Shown here piece after piece: positions 24,081 through 32,262 of a stretch of 49,779 bases of DNA (the stretch's first letter is position 1; each line of letters begins with the position of its first letter). The stretch covers positions 1 to 49,779 of the forward strand of contig JAIBBB010000003.1 in assembly GCA_019694905.1 (NCBI GenBank), read 5' to 3'. The notes under the pieces were generated by a model that was given only the letters and a program-made list of their open reading frames with translations, did no database searches and had not been told where the DNA came from. A program made the translations under genes and the position numbers. The stretch comes from Cyclobacteriaceae bacterium (GTDB taxonomy: Bacteria; Bacteroidota; Bacteroidia; Cytophagales; Cyclobacteriaceae).

Positions 24081-25139
24081 TCAACTAGGAATAGGGTTGT
24101 TTTCAAACCAGCGAGCGATGACAATGGGTTTTGGCAGGTTGCCTGCCTTCTTTATCGGGTAAAACTTGCCACTTCCAAGGTTGGCAACGTCCTTCCTGCG
24201 CTTTCCGGGAGGCAATTGTACTCTGATAAACCTGGCATAAATAGTCTGGTGTGTGAGTTGGTGCTTGACCCGGCCGAGATCCAGCACATCTTTACAATCT
24301 TGAATTCCAGCCATGGTCAAACACTTACTGACGGACACGGGACGTACTGATTCAATCAGTAGAAATTCATAGAGATCACGCCAGATATCCCGGCCCTCAC
24401 GCTTGCGCATCCATACTTGATTGTCCCGGACAGGCACTATATAATTAAAGTGACGGGTCCTTACCTTGACCTTTTTCAATTTTACCGGAAGGTTCGGCTG
24501 TTGGCCATGGATTGCAGCGAAGCAACCCCCTTTCAGCGGGCAATCCTCGCATGCAGGACTGCCGGGCGTACAGTGAAGGGCCCCGAATTCCATGATCGCC
24601 TGATTGTACTGACCAGAATCCTCATCCGGAACCAGTGAATTGGCCAGATCACTGAATACTATTCTTCCTTGATTTGATGAAATGTCTGTGTCCACTCCAA
24701 ATACTCTGGCCAACACGCGAAAAACGTTCCCATCAACGACCGCCGCCCGCCGGTCGAAACAAATTGATGCGATGGCAGCAGCCGTGTACGATCCGATCCC
24801 TGGTAATTTCAACAATCCTTCAACGGTGTCGGGAAACACCCCGCCCCGTCCAGAAACTACTTTGGCACACTGATGAAGATTTCGCGCTCGCGAATAGTAG
24901 CCAAGTCCTTGCCACAATCGCATGACTTCTTCTGCCGGCGCGCTCGCGAGCGCGTGAACATCCGGGTACCTGTCAACGAACCTCAAATAATATGGCAACC
25001 CCTGCGTGACCCGGGTTTGCTGGAGAATAACCTCCGAAAGCCACACACGGTATGGATCCTTTGTCTCACGCCAGGGTAGAGCCCTTTGGTGATTTCGGTA
25101 CCAATCCAGCAAGGCTGCAACAAACCGCCCTTTTTGCAT
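24081..25139 (-). CDS. mutY: A/G-specific adenine glycosylase MutY
   Basis: I start at the ATG at 25139 (MQKGRFVAALLDWYRNHQ), giving 352 residues; a TTG at 25157 would add six. MutY removes adenine mispaired with 8-oxoguanine. Diagnostic features: the LPWRETKDPYRVWLSEVILQQTRV region with the catalytic Glu in SEVILQQT; the helix-hairpin-helix LPGIGSYTAAAIASI followed by VDGNVFRVLARVF with the catalytic Asp; a 4Fe-4S cysteine cluster (C-x6-C-x2-C-x5-C: CTPGSPACEDCPLKGGC); and a C-terminal NUDIX-like 8-oxoG recognition domain. It is divergent from the HU gene and precedes ssb on the same strand, separated by 71 bases. Confidence 0.97.
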   Translation of the reverse strand: MQKGRFVAALLDWYRNHQRALPWRETKDPYRVWLSEVILQQTRVTQGLPYYLRFVDRYPDVHALASAPAEEVMRLWQGLGYYSRARNLHQCAKVVSGRGGVFPDTVEGLLKLPGIGSYTAAAIASICFDRRAAVVDGNVFRVLARVFGVDTDISSNQGRIVFSDLANSLVPDEDSGQYNQAIMEFGALHCTPGSPACEDCPLKGGCFAAIHGQQPNLPVKLKKVKVRTRHFNYIVPVRDNQVWMRKREGRDIWRDLYEFLLIESVRPVSVSKCLTMAGIQDCKDVLDLGRVKHQLTHQTIYARFIRVQLPPGKRRKDVANLGSGKFYPIKKAGNLPKPIVIARWFENNPIPS

Positions 25140-25212
25140 AATGGCAAAGAAGCGCAATCGTGCGAAACGATGTAACTGTATGAAGTAAAATACTGTAAAT
25201 CAGCCAATACTA

Positions 25213-25243
25213 TTTGCGAATGACTATTTCGCTTTTAACTTTG
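25213..25243 (+). promoter_or_regulatory. Consensus Bacteroidota promoter of the HU gene
   Basis: TTTG (25213-25216), a 19-base spacer, and TAACTTTG (25236-25243) match the TTTG-N19-TAnnTTTG promoter of this phylum in both boxes. The GTG start follows 38 bases later. This is the best promoter match I found in the window. Confidence 0.65.
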
Positions 25244-25280
25244 CCGCCCTGACAAAAACTGAACCCTAACCCTAAGTCCC

Positions 25281-25586
25281 GTGACGAAAGCAGATATTAT
25301 TAACCAGATTGCCGACAAGACTGGTATCGACAAAAGCGATGTAACCGCCAGCGTAGAGGCGTTCTTCAGCATTGTCAAGAACAACATGTCAAATGGCAAC
25401 AACATCTACATCCGTGGATTTGGCAGTTTTATCAATAAGAAAAGAAAGAAGAAGATTGCACGGAATATTTCCCGCAATACAGCAATCGTTATTGAAGAGC
25501 ACTATATCCCCAGTTTCAAACCTGCCAAGATTTTCATCAGCAAGATCAAGAACAGTGATAAGGTGAAGCAGTTAGCCGAGAAGTAA
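25281..25586 (+). CDS. HU family DNA-binding protein
   Basis: The 101-residue protein starts at GTG (25281). The start is supported because the canonical opening MTKADIINQIADKTGIDKSDV begins exactly there. It has the HU/IHF fold: two N-terminal helices, then the beta arm with IRGFGSFINKKRKKKIARNI (here about residues 43-65) and the shortened 'IPSFKPAKIF' region that is usual in Bacteroidota. It is a nucleoid protein that bends and compacts DNA. It has a clear promoter upstream and heads a plus-strand cluster with a TPR protein, a small basic gene and rng, with 36-47 base gaps. Whether it is HU or IHF-like cannot be told from the sequence alone. Confidence 0.95.
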   Translation: MTKADIINQIADKTGIDKSDVTASVEAFFSIVKNNMSNGNNIYIRGFGSFINKKRKKKIARNISRNTAIVIEEHYIPSFKPAKIFISKIKNSDKVKQLAEK

Positions 25587-25622
25587 GCTCCGACTAAGCT
25601 CCCTGGCTCCGATCTTTACTTC

Positions 25623-26429
25623 ATGTTGAAAACAAGAATCCTATTGGCACTTATTTCAGTCCTCCTCATCGGTGGACTTTTTTTCTTGCCTAAGGTCGTG
25701 GTCGATGGTGGAGAGCAGGCGTCTACACGGGGTGGCAATGTCATTGAAAGCCCCACCAGCCACGAGAAGGTTGATGCCGCACTTTTGGGCTCAATTGCAA
25801 GTTACCGGCAACAGTACGCAGCAGAGTCAGCAATAGAAAAAAACACTATCTTTGCCGACTCGTTATCAGTGCTTTACAGCCACGCAGGTCGATTCGACAG
25901 CGCAGCCTGGTTCGCCGAGCAACGAGCAACGTTCTCAAAAACACTGGAAAGCTATCAACGCGCCGGAGAAATGTATTATCAGGCGTTCAGTTTCGCCATG
26001 GACGATCAGAAACGTTCGGGACTTGCTGAAAAATGCAGGCTTTGGTTCACCAAAGTGCAGGAACTCGAGCCAAATGACCTTAATGCGAGGACCAAAATGG
26101 CCATGACGTTCCTTGCCACCGGCACACCCATGCAAGGGATCATGATGCTAAGAGAAGTACTCGCTATCAATCCCAAATACGAGCCCGCATTGCTTAATAT
26201 GGGCATGCTCAGCATGCAATCCGGTCAGTATGACCGTGCGATTGAACGACTTCAGGACTTGCTGAAAGTTAATCCCGAACACGAACAAGGCCGGCTTCTG
26301 CTAGGGGCAGCCTATATGAACAAGGGCGATAAAGTCCGTGCGCGCGAGCTATTTGAACAAGTAATTCAAACAGGTACCGATCCGTCCGTGAAGGCCATGG
26401 CGGAAGAATACCTGAAAGAACTTAATTAA
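25623..26429 (+). CDS. Membrane-anchored TPR protein
   Basis: The 268-residue protein has an N-terminal hydrophobic anchor (about residues 5-25, ILLALISVLLIGGLFFL) followed by a linker and at least three or four tetratricopeptide repeats between about 110 and 265 (for example YEPALLNMGMLSMQSGQYDRAIERLQDLLKVNP-like units, of which I quote only part). The bulk of the protein should sit in the periplasm. TPRs are scaffolds for protein interactions; the partner is unknown. It is located between HU and the small basic gene, and homologues are common in that position in Bacteroidota as I remember it. Confidence 0.85.
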   Translation: MLKTRILLALISVLLIGGLFFLPKVVVDGGEQASTRGGNVIESPTSHEKVDAALLGSIASYRQQYAAESAIEKNTIFADSLSVLYSHAGRFDSAAWFAEQRATFSKTLESYQRAGEMYYQAFSFAMDDQKRSGLAEKCRLWFTKVQELEPNDLNARTKMAMTFLATGTPMQGIMMLREVLAINPKYEPALLNMGMLSMQSGQYDRAIERLQDLLKVNPEHEQGRLLLGAAYMNKGDKVRARELFEQVIQTGTDPSVKAMAEEYLKELN

Positions 26430-26476
26430 TTTTTTAACCCGTCCCGACGCAAGCCAGGACTCAAACACAACGTATC

Positions 26477-26566
26477 ATGCCGAGTGGTAAGAAAAGAAAG
26501 AAGCACAAAATGGCAACACATAAGCGCAAAAAGCGACTGCGCAAGAACCGCCATAAGAAGAAGTAA
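26477..26566 (+). CDS. 29-residue basic protein resembling AURKAIP1/COX24 (mS38/bS22-type) ribosomal proteins
   Basis: ATG at 26477 to TAA at 26564-26566 encodes 29 residues, beginning MPSGKKRKKHKMATHKRKKR and ending RHKKK; 17 are Lys/Arg and 3 are His. The K/R-rich 'KRKKRLRKNRHKKK' tail resembles the COX24/AURKAIP1 C-terminal motif, the core of the mitochondrial small-subunit protein mS38 and of small ribosomal proteins in actinobacteria. The gene sits 47 bases after the TPR gene and 42 bases before rng, in the same direction, which argues for a real, co-transcribed gene. It is too short for most gene finders. I am confident it is coding; the ribosomal assignment is by resemblance. Confidence 0.8.
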   Translation: MPSGKKRKKHKMATHKRKKRLRKNRHKKK

Positions 26567-26608
26567 TTCCTCACGATCCCTGAATTTTTATCTTAATCAA
26601 TAACATCC

Positions 26609-28201
26609 ATGAGCAATGAGCTGATCATCAGTGCAGCTCAGGAAGGATGTCGCATCGCTCTGCTTCGGGACAAAACCCTTGTAGAGTTTCATCAGGACGA
26701 AGAGGGAAGCAAGTTTGTTGTAGGAGATATTTACCTGGGCACCGTCAAAAAGGTGGTCCAGGGGCTGAACGCAGCCTTTATTGATATCGGATATGAGAAG
26801 GACGCATTCCTTCATTATCTGGATCTGGGCCCACAGTTCGGATCACTCCAGAAATTCACCAAACTTGTCCGTAGCAAAAAGATCACGGGCAGCCGGCTGG
26901 ACAAATTCCATCGCGAGAAGGACATTGATAAGCATGGCAAAATCGGTCAGCAGCTAGCCAAAGGCCAGCTCGTACCCGTTCAGATTGTTAAGGAACCCAT
27001 TTCAACCAAAGGACCGCGACTCTCCTGTGAGCTGTCTCTGGCTGGACGATACCTGGTGCTGGTGCCCTTCTCCAGCGCCATCAGTGTCTCCAAACGCATT
27101 ACCAGTGGCGAAGAACGGAAACGTCTTCATCGCCTTATCCAATCCATCAAGCCTGAAAATTTCGGAGTAATTATCCGAACAGTTGCTGAAGGAAAAGAAG
27201 TCGCAGAACTTGACAAAGACCTGCGCACACTCGTCAAAATGTGGGACGACGGCATCGCCCGTATGGTCTCCGCCAACTCCCGCGATAAACTCATCGGCGA
27301 ACTCAGTAAAACATCCTCGCTCCTGCGCGATGTCCTCAATGAGTCCTATGACAATGTCCATGTCGACGACAAGAAGATTTTTGAAGAAGTAAAGGAGTAC
27401 ATCCACCGGATTGCACCTGAAAAGGACAAGATTGTCAAGCTGTATACCGGAAAAGCCAAGATCTTTGAACACTATGGTATCGAAAAGCAAATCAAATCTG
27501 CTTTCGGCCAAACAGTGAGTCTTCGGGGAGGCGGTTATCTGATCATCGAACACACGGAGGCACTTCACGTGATCGACGTCAACAGCGGCAACAAGTCCAA
27601 TCGGGAGGAAAATCAGGAAACTACGGCTGTCTCGGTGAATGTGGAGGCTGCCAGGGAGGTTGCAAGGCAGTTGAGGCTTCGCGACATGGGTGGAATTATC
27701 GTTGTCGATTTTATCGACATGAGAAACCCTGAGCACAAGAAACTGATCTATAAAACGATCAGCGATGAAATGGCTGCCCATGACCGGGCAAAACATACGG
27801 TACTTCCTTTGTCAAAATTCGGTCTCATGCAAATCACCCGGGAACGCGTACGTCCTCAGGTGAATATTGTAACCAAGGAAACCTGTCCATCGTGCAATGG
27901 CACCGGCAAGATTACTGCCTCCATCCTGGTGACAGATCAGATCGAAAATGCAATTGACCATCTTTTTGTCAAGCAAAACGAAAAGCAATTGGTCCTGGCG
28001 CTTCATCCGTTCCTGCATGCCTTCTATACCAGAGGAATATTCTCACAGCGCGTTCGGTGGTATTTCAAGTATCGCCGTTGGGTGGAATTGGTGAAAGATA
28101 CCTCACTGGGAATCACAGAATTTCACTTTCTGAACAAAGACGGTGAAGAAATTGAGTTGGGTACACCCAAGTCTGAACCATCTCCCCTGGAAGCAGATTA
28201 A
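26609..28201 (+). CDS. rng: Ribonuclease G / Rne family endoribonuclease
   Basis: The 530-residue protein matches RNase G. An S1 RNA-binding domain spans about 38-125 (VGDIYLGTVKKVVQGLNAAFIDIG), with a Lys-rich insert at 85-118 that is typical of this phylum. An RNase-H-like and 5'-sensor region follows. The catalytic Mg-binding aspartates are D323 (VIDVNSG) and D367 (VVDFIDM). The Zn-link motif CPSC is at C426/C429, followed by a C-terminal small domain. It lacks the long disordered degradosome scaffold of E. coli RNase E. It would process rRNA precursors and decay intermediates. It ends the HU-TPR-small-protein cluster and is followed by a strong terminator. Confidence 0.97.
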   Translation: MSNELIISAAQEGCRIALLRDKTLVEFHQDEEGSKFVVGDIYLGTVKKVVQGLNAAFIDIGYEKDAFLHYLDLGPQFGSLQKFTKLVRSKKITGSRLDKFHREKDIDKHGKIGQQLAKGQLVPVQIVKEPISTKGPRLSCELSLAGRYLVLVPFSSAISVSKRITSGEERKRLHRLIQSIKPENFGVIIRTVAEGKEVAELDKDLRTLVKMWDDGIARMVSANSRDKLIGELSKTSSLLRDVLNESYDNVHVDDKKIFEEVKEYIHRIAPEKDKIVKLYTGKAKIFEHYGIEKQIKSAFGQTVSLRGGGYLIIEHTEALHVIDVNSGNKSNREENQETTAVSVNVEAAREVARQLRLRDMGGIIVVDFIDMRNPEHKKLIYKTISDEMAAHDRAKHTVLPLSKFGLMQITRERVRPQVNIVTKETCPSCNGTGKITASILVTDQIENAIDHLFVKQNEKQLVLALHPFLHAFYTRGIFSQRVRWYFKYRRWVELVKDTSLGITEFHFLNKDGEEIELGTPKSEPSPLEAD

Positions 28202-28206
28202 TAGAA

Positions 28207-28237
28207 GAACTTCCGGCAACCCGGAAGTTCTTTTTTT
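28207..28237 (+). terminator. Rho-independent terminator after rng
   Basis: GAACTTCCGG-caac-CCGGAAGTTC (28207-28230) is a perfect ten-pair stem followed by seven T residues (28231-28237). It closes the HU-to-rng cluster. Confidence 0.95.
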
Positions 28238-28316
28238 GTTAATCGCTGACAACCTGTCACTTTCCAGCCTCCGGAACAATTTTTGAATAGCCCGTTTAGT
28301 CAAAAAAAACATTGCC

Positions 28317-30206
28317 ATGCAGGAAAAAGGCACTATTTCCATCCATACGGAGAACATCTTCCCCATCATCAAGAAGTTTCTTTATTCTGATCACGAGATT
28401 TTTCTGCGAGAGTTGGTTTCCAACGCCGTGGACGCAACACAGAAACTACGCAAACTTGCCTCCCTGGGAGAATTTCAGGGCGAACTCGGGGACTTAACAA
28501 TTGAAGTCAGTTTTGACAGAGACAAGAAGACCCTCACGGTTTCTGACAAAGGGATTGGCATGACCGCTGAAGAGGTCAAGAAGTATATCAACCAGATTGC
28601 CTTCTCAGGCGCGGCCGAATTCGTGGAGAAGTTCAAGGACAAGACAGATGGCAAAGACATCATCGGAAAATTTGGTCTTGGCTTTTATTCCGCATTCATG
28701 GTTTCCGATGAAGTCGAGATCAACTCGAGGTCACACCAGGCTGCCGCGGAAGAAGCAGCCCATTGGACTTGCGACGGATCCACAGAATTTCAGCTCAGTA
28801 CCACCACCAAAGAAGCGCGGGGAACCGACGTAATTCTGCATATCAACCAGGATTCAGAAGAATTTCTGGATGAATGGAGAATCAAGGGAATACTGGAAAA
28901 ATACTGCAAGTTCCTCCCCGTAGCCATCAAGTTCGGCACCAAAGAAGATCGGATCGAAGATGGTACCGATAACGAAGGGAAACCCAAATACAAGACTGTT
29001 ACCAGTGACCGCATCATCAACAATACGGCACCAATCTGGACTAAGGCACCGAACGAACTGAAAGACGAAGATTACCAGGCCTTCTATAAAGAACTATATC
29101 CATTTGCAGAAGACCCCCTGTTCTGGATTCACCTGAACGTCGACTACCCCTTCAATCTGACAGGTGTCCTCTATTTTCCAAAAGTCAAGAATGACTTTGA
29201 GGTCAGCAAGAACAAGATTCAACTGTACTCCAGACAAGTGTTCATTACCGACGAGGTCAAGGATGTGGTTCCCGATTTTCTCATGCTCCTGCATGGGGTA
29301 CTCGATTCACCCGACATTCCCTTGAACGTTTCCCGAAGCTATCTTCAGAGCGACGCAAACGTCAAAAAGATAAGCCAGCATATCACTAAGAAAGTTGCTG
29401 ATAAGCTCCAGGAAATCTTCAAAAAGGACCGCGCTGAATTTGAGAAAAAGTGGGACGACATAAGCCTGTTCGTCAAGTATGGAGCGATCAGTGATGAAAA
29501 ATTCTATGAAAAGGCAAAAGAATTCACATTGCTGAAGAATGTGAGTCAATCCTTTTTCACACTGGAAGAGTACAAGGAGAAAGTAAAGGGGCTGCAAACC
29601 GACAAAGAGGGCAACCTGGTCTATCTCTATGCCACAGATGCTGGTAAACAAGACAGCTTTATTCAATCAGCAACTGCCAAAAGTTATGATGTGCTGCTGA
29701 TGAATGGCATCCTGGACAGCCACTTCATTAACAGCCTGGAGCAAAAGCTTGAAAAGACACAACTCAAGCGCGTGGACAGTGATACGCCGGACAAGCTTAT
29801 TTCAAAAGATGAAAAGCTGGAATGTGTCCTGAGTGAAGAGGACCAGGAAAAAGTAAAGACGGTGTTTGAGGCAGCCATCAACAACAAGAGCATGCACCTC
29901 AGTGTGGAAGCCATGTCTCCTGATGAGATGCCCGTAGTGATCACCCGAAATGAATTCATGCGCCGGATGAACGACATGGCCAAAACAGGTGGAGGGGGTG
30001 GATTCTACGGGATGATGCCCGATAACTACCAGGTAGCGATCAATGGCAATCATTCCATCATTCAACGAATTCTGACTTCTGATCAGGAAGAGACAAAATC
30101 CAAATTGGCCAAGCAGGCATTTGACCTGGCCATGCTATCGCAAAACATGCTGACTGGATCAGATCTTACGAATTTTATCAAACGAAGTGTAGATTTGGTC
30201 GGCTAA
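28317..30206 (+). CDS. htpG: Hsp90-family chaperone HtpG
   Basis: The 629-residue protein has the GHKL ATPase domain (about 1-230): E32 and N36 in [11 protein letters not shown]77 in SDKGIGM, and [13 protein letters not shown] for the ATP lid and the glycine motif. The middle domain (about 240-500) has the '[13 protein letters not shown]'-like region (here [13 protein letters not shown]), where the catalytic Arg is expected. The C-terminal domain carries dimerisation sequences. It is a cytosolic ATP-dependent chaperone; the family's length matches. No clear consensus promoter is visible upstream. pdxJ starts seven bases after the stop, so the two may be co-transcribed. Confidence 0.98.
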   Translation: MQEKGTISIHTENIFPIIKKFLYSDHEIFLRELVSNAVDATQKLRKLASLGEFQGELGDLTIEVSFDRDKKTLTVSDKGIGMTAEEVKKYINQIAFSGAAEFVEKFKDKTDGKDIIGKFGLGFYSAFMVSDEVEINSRSHQAAAEEAAHWTCDGSTEFQLSTTTKEARGTDVILHINQDSEEFLDEWRIKGILEKYCKFLPVAIKFGTKEDRIEDGTDNEGKPKYKTVTSDRIINNTAPIWTKAPNELKDEDYQAFYKELYPFAEDPLFWIHLNVDYPFNLTGVLYFPKVKNDFEVSKNKIQLYSRQVFITDEVKDVVPDFLMLLHGVLDSPDIPLNVSRSYLQSDANVKKISQHITKKVADKLQEIFKKDRAEFEKKWDDISLFVKYGAISDEKFYEKAKEFTLLKNVSQSFFTLEEYKEKVKGLQTDKEGNLVYLYATDAGKQDSFIQSATAKSYDVLLMNGILDSHFINSLEQKLEKTQLKRVDSDTPDKLISKDEKLECVLSEEDQEKVKTVFEAAINNKSMHLSVEAMSPDEMPVVITRNEFMRRMNDMAKTGGGGGFYGMMPDNYQVAINGNHSIIQRILTSDQEETKSKLAKQAFDLAMLSQNMLTGSDLTNFIKRSVDLVG

Positions 30207-30213
30207 ACTTCCA

Positions 30214-30939
30214 ATGACCCGGCTCAGCGTCAACATCAACAAGATCGCCACACTTCGCAATGCGAGGGGTGCCAATAACCCAAACGTGGTTCAGGCTGCC
30301 ATTGACTGCGAGCGGTTTGGCGCGCAGGGCATCACAGTACATCCCAGACCTGATGAGCGCCACATTCGTTATGTGGACGTGATTGCCCTCAAGGCTGTTG
30401 TTACAACAGAATTTAATATTGAGGGCTACCCCGATGAACGATACCTGAGCCTAGTCAAGCAGGTTCGGCCACAGCAGGCAACATTGGTGCCTGACGCCCC
30501 CGATGCGATCACCTCCAACTCGGGATGGGACACAATCCGTCACGCCGGTCTACTGAGAGATCTGATCGCTCTTCTTCACGAATCAGGTGCGCGCGTTTCG
30601 ATCTTTGTAGACCCGATACCAGCGATGGTTGAAGGGGCTGCTCGCATTGGCGCAGATCGCGTGGAACTATACACCGAACCTTATGCGTCTGCTTTTCATC
30701 ATGACCGGGACAAGGCCATTCAGGCTTATGTCGAAGCCGCCCAGGTCGCTCGGCAGGTGGGATTGGGCCTGAATGCAGGACACGATCTTGATCTTCACAA
30801 CCTTGCCTTCCTCAAGCAATCCATTCCATGGCTGGATGAAGTGTCTATTGGTCATGCCCTGATCTGCGATGCGCTGTACCTTGGGCTGGAGAACACCATA
30901 CAGCTTTACCTGCGCCAGCTTCAGCAGGCAGCTTCATAA
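30214..30939 (+). CDS. pdxJ: Pyridoxine 5'-phosphate synthase PdxJ
   Basis: The 241-residue protein catalyses the last ring-closing step of the deoxyxylulose-5-phosphate-dependent vitamin B6 pathway, condensing 1-deoxy-D-xylulose 5-phosphate with 3-amino-2-oxopropyl phosphate. It is a TIM barrel. Visible active-site positions that match E. coli PdxJ are H43 ([13 protein letters not shown]), E70 (EFNIEG) and H190 ([10 protein letters not shown]). The N-terminal '[16 protein letters not shown]' is diagnostic. It begins seven bases after htpG. The end faces the acyltransferase gene (stop at 31013), with no obvious terminator in the 73 bases between. Confidence 0.98.
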   Translation: MTRLSVNINKIATLRNARGANNPNVVQAAIDCERFGAQGITVHPRPDERHIRYVDVIALKAVVTTEFNIEGYPDERYLSLVKQVRPQQATLVPDAPDAITSNSGWDTIRHAGLLRDLIALLHESGARVSIFVDPIPAMVEGAARIGADRVELYTEPYASAFHHDRDKAIQAYVEAAQVARQVGLGLNAGHDLDLHNLAFLKQSIPWLDEVSIGHALICDALYLGLENTIQLYLRQLQQAAS

Positions 30940-31012
30940 CCGGCCAAATTCTGACTGAAGCGCATTGCCTCCAGGGCTTGACTTCCCTTCGTTGACTGTG
31001 AAGCCATGACCC

Positions 31013-32203
31013 TCAGAGAGAGCGGGTATCAGCAGATTCACTGAATACCCCCAACTTCGCTTTGCTGCGACGGTGTAATCCAAACAACACCCGGGGAATC
31101 TGGAACGGTCTAATGAAGAAATGATAGATCAATCCCAGCGAAATGAAGCACACCACCACAATAAAAAGCAATTTTACAATGATAGGAAGTGGCCACTGAA
31201 CCACATAAAATGCCACACCGACGATGATGGTTTGATGCAGAATATAGAAAGGATAGACCGCCTCCGTCAGGTACTTCAATCCCTTCCAATCCCGGTTGAG
31301 GTAGCGCTTACCATAGCCAATGGCGCACAGTATGATGCTCCAGATTTGAATTCCGTCCAAAATACCATAAACATAGAGTCTCGAATCCTGCGCTTTTGGA
31401 AGCTGAACTGGCACATAGAAATTCCAGCACAGCGCTAATGCAGAAGCAAGAAAAATATAAAAGAATACACGTCTGTGCCTTTCGCATGTATCCCAGAATG
31501 CGCCCACGCCGCGAAGGAAAAAGCCAAGGAAATAGTATGTGATTGAGGATACAAAAACAAACCAGTCGTCCAAGAGGCTGCCTTGCTCGGGCCATTCAAT
31601 ATATAAGAGGAAGTACCATGCTATGAAGATGGAGGCAGGAGCCATCACCGCCACGGGAAAGCGAAAAACACGATCAAAAAATTGTTGCCCCCGTTTGAAT
31701 ATGGAAAATTTGGAAAGCGCGAAAAGTGGGAGCAACAGGATGGTGAACACAAAAAGGTAGACCACAAACCACATGTGACTCCATGTCAGGCTTCCTTCCG
31801 GGTAGGGGACCATCTCCCAGACTGAAGGATAGAATTCCGTGTAACTGCCGTGGTACAATCCACGCTGGACACGCTCGAAATACACCTGTAACGGAATGGT
31901 GAAGAACATTGCGAATACAAGTGGCACAAATAACCTCACGAGACGCTCTCCAAAAAATGCTGCCACCGACCTCCTGCGCAACGAAAGACTAACACCCACT
32001 CCCGAGATGAAAAACAGCAATGGAAGACGCCATTGGTGCATCCAGATGATCAGGGAACTCAGGCCCTCAGAGTGTACTTCATTCTTTACCTCCCACCCAA
32101 ACGAAACAAAAGGCATTGCGCTGTGAAAGATGATCAACAGCATGAAGGCAATGACCCTGATTGTATCTATGCAATGAAGACGTTGTAAGCCCAGGGATTC
32201 CAT
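31013..32203 (-). CDS. Acyltransferase family 3 (OpgC/MdoC-like) membrane protein
   Basis: The 396-residue protein has roughly ten hydrophobic segments and the N-terminal signature of acyltransferase_3 proteins: 'IDTIRVIAFMLLIIFHSAMPF' around residues 12-32, with H27 as the likely catalytic His. A second conserved patch is 'WRLPLLFFISGVGVSLSLRRRS'. Relatives transfer succinyl or acetyl groups to periplasmic glucans, surface polysaccharides or lipids. The substrate here is unknown. It starts 59 bases downstream of polA on the same strand, and I see no terminator between them. Confidence 0.88.
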   Translation of the reverse strand: MESLGLQRLHCIDTIRVIAFMLLIIFHSAMPFVSFGWEVKNEVHSEGLSSLIIWMHQWRLPLLFFISGVGVSLSLRRRSVAAFFGERLVRLFVPLVFAMFFTIPLQVYFERVQRGLYHGSYTEFYPSVWEMVPYPEGSLTWSHMWFVVYLFVFTILLLPLFALSKFSIFKRGQQFFDRVFRFPVAVMAPASIFIAWYFLLYIEWPEQGSLLDDWFVFVSSITYYFLGFFLRGVGAFWDTCERHRRVFFYIFLASALALCWNFYVPVQLPKAQDSRLYVYGILDGIQIWSIILCAIGYGKRYLNRDWKGLKYLTEAVYPFYILHQTIIVGVAFYVVQWPLPIIVKLLFIVVVCFISLGLIYHFFIRPFQIPRVLFGLHRRSKAKLGVFSESADTRSL

Positions 32204-32262
32204 TGAATTGGTTTACACACAAGATGCAAGTGAACCCACAGAGGTTGCTTTCATGAAGAGCT

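Noticed and set aside
27002-27796. Minus-strand open frame of 264 codons inside rng
   Set aside because: It lies wholly opposite conserved RNase G catalytic motifs and has no recognisable domain; it is a shadow frame.
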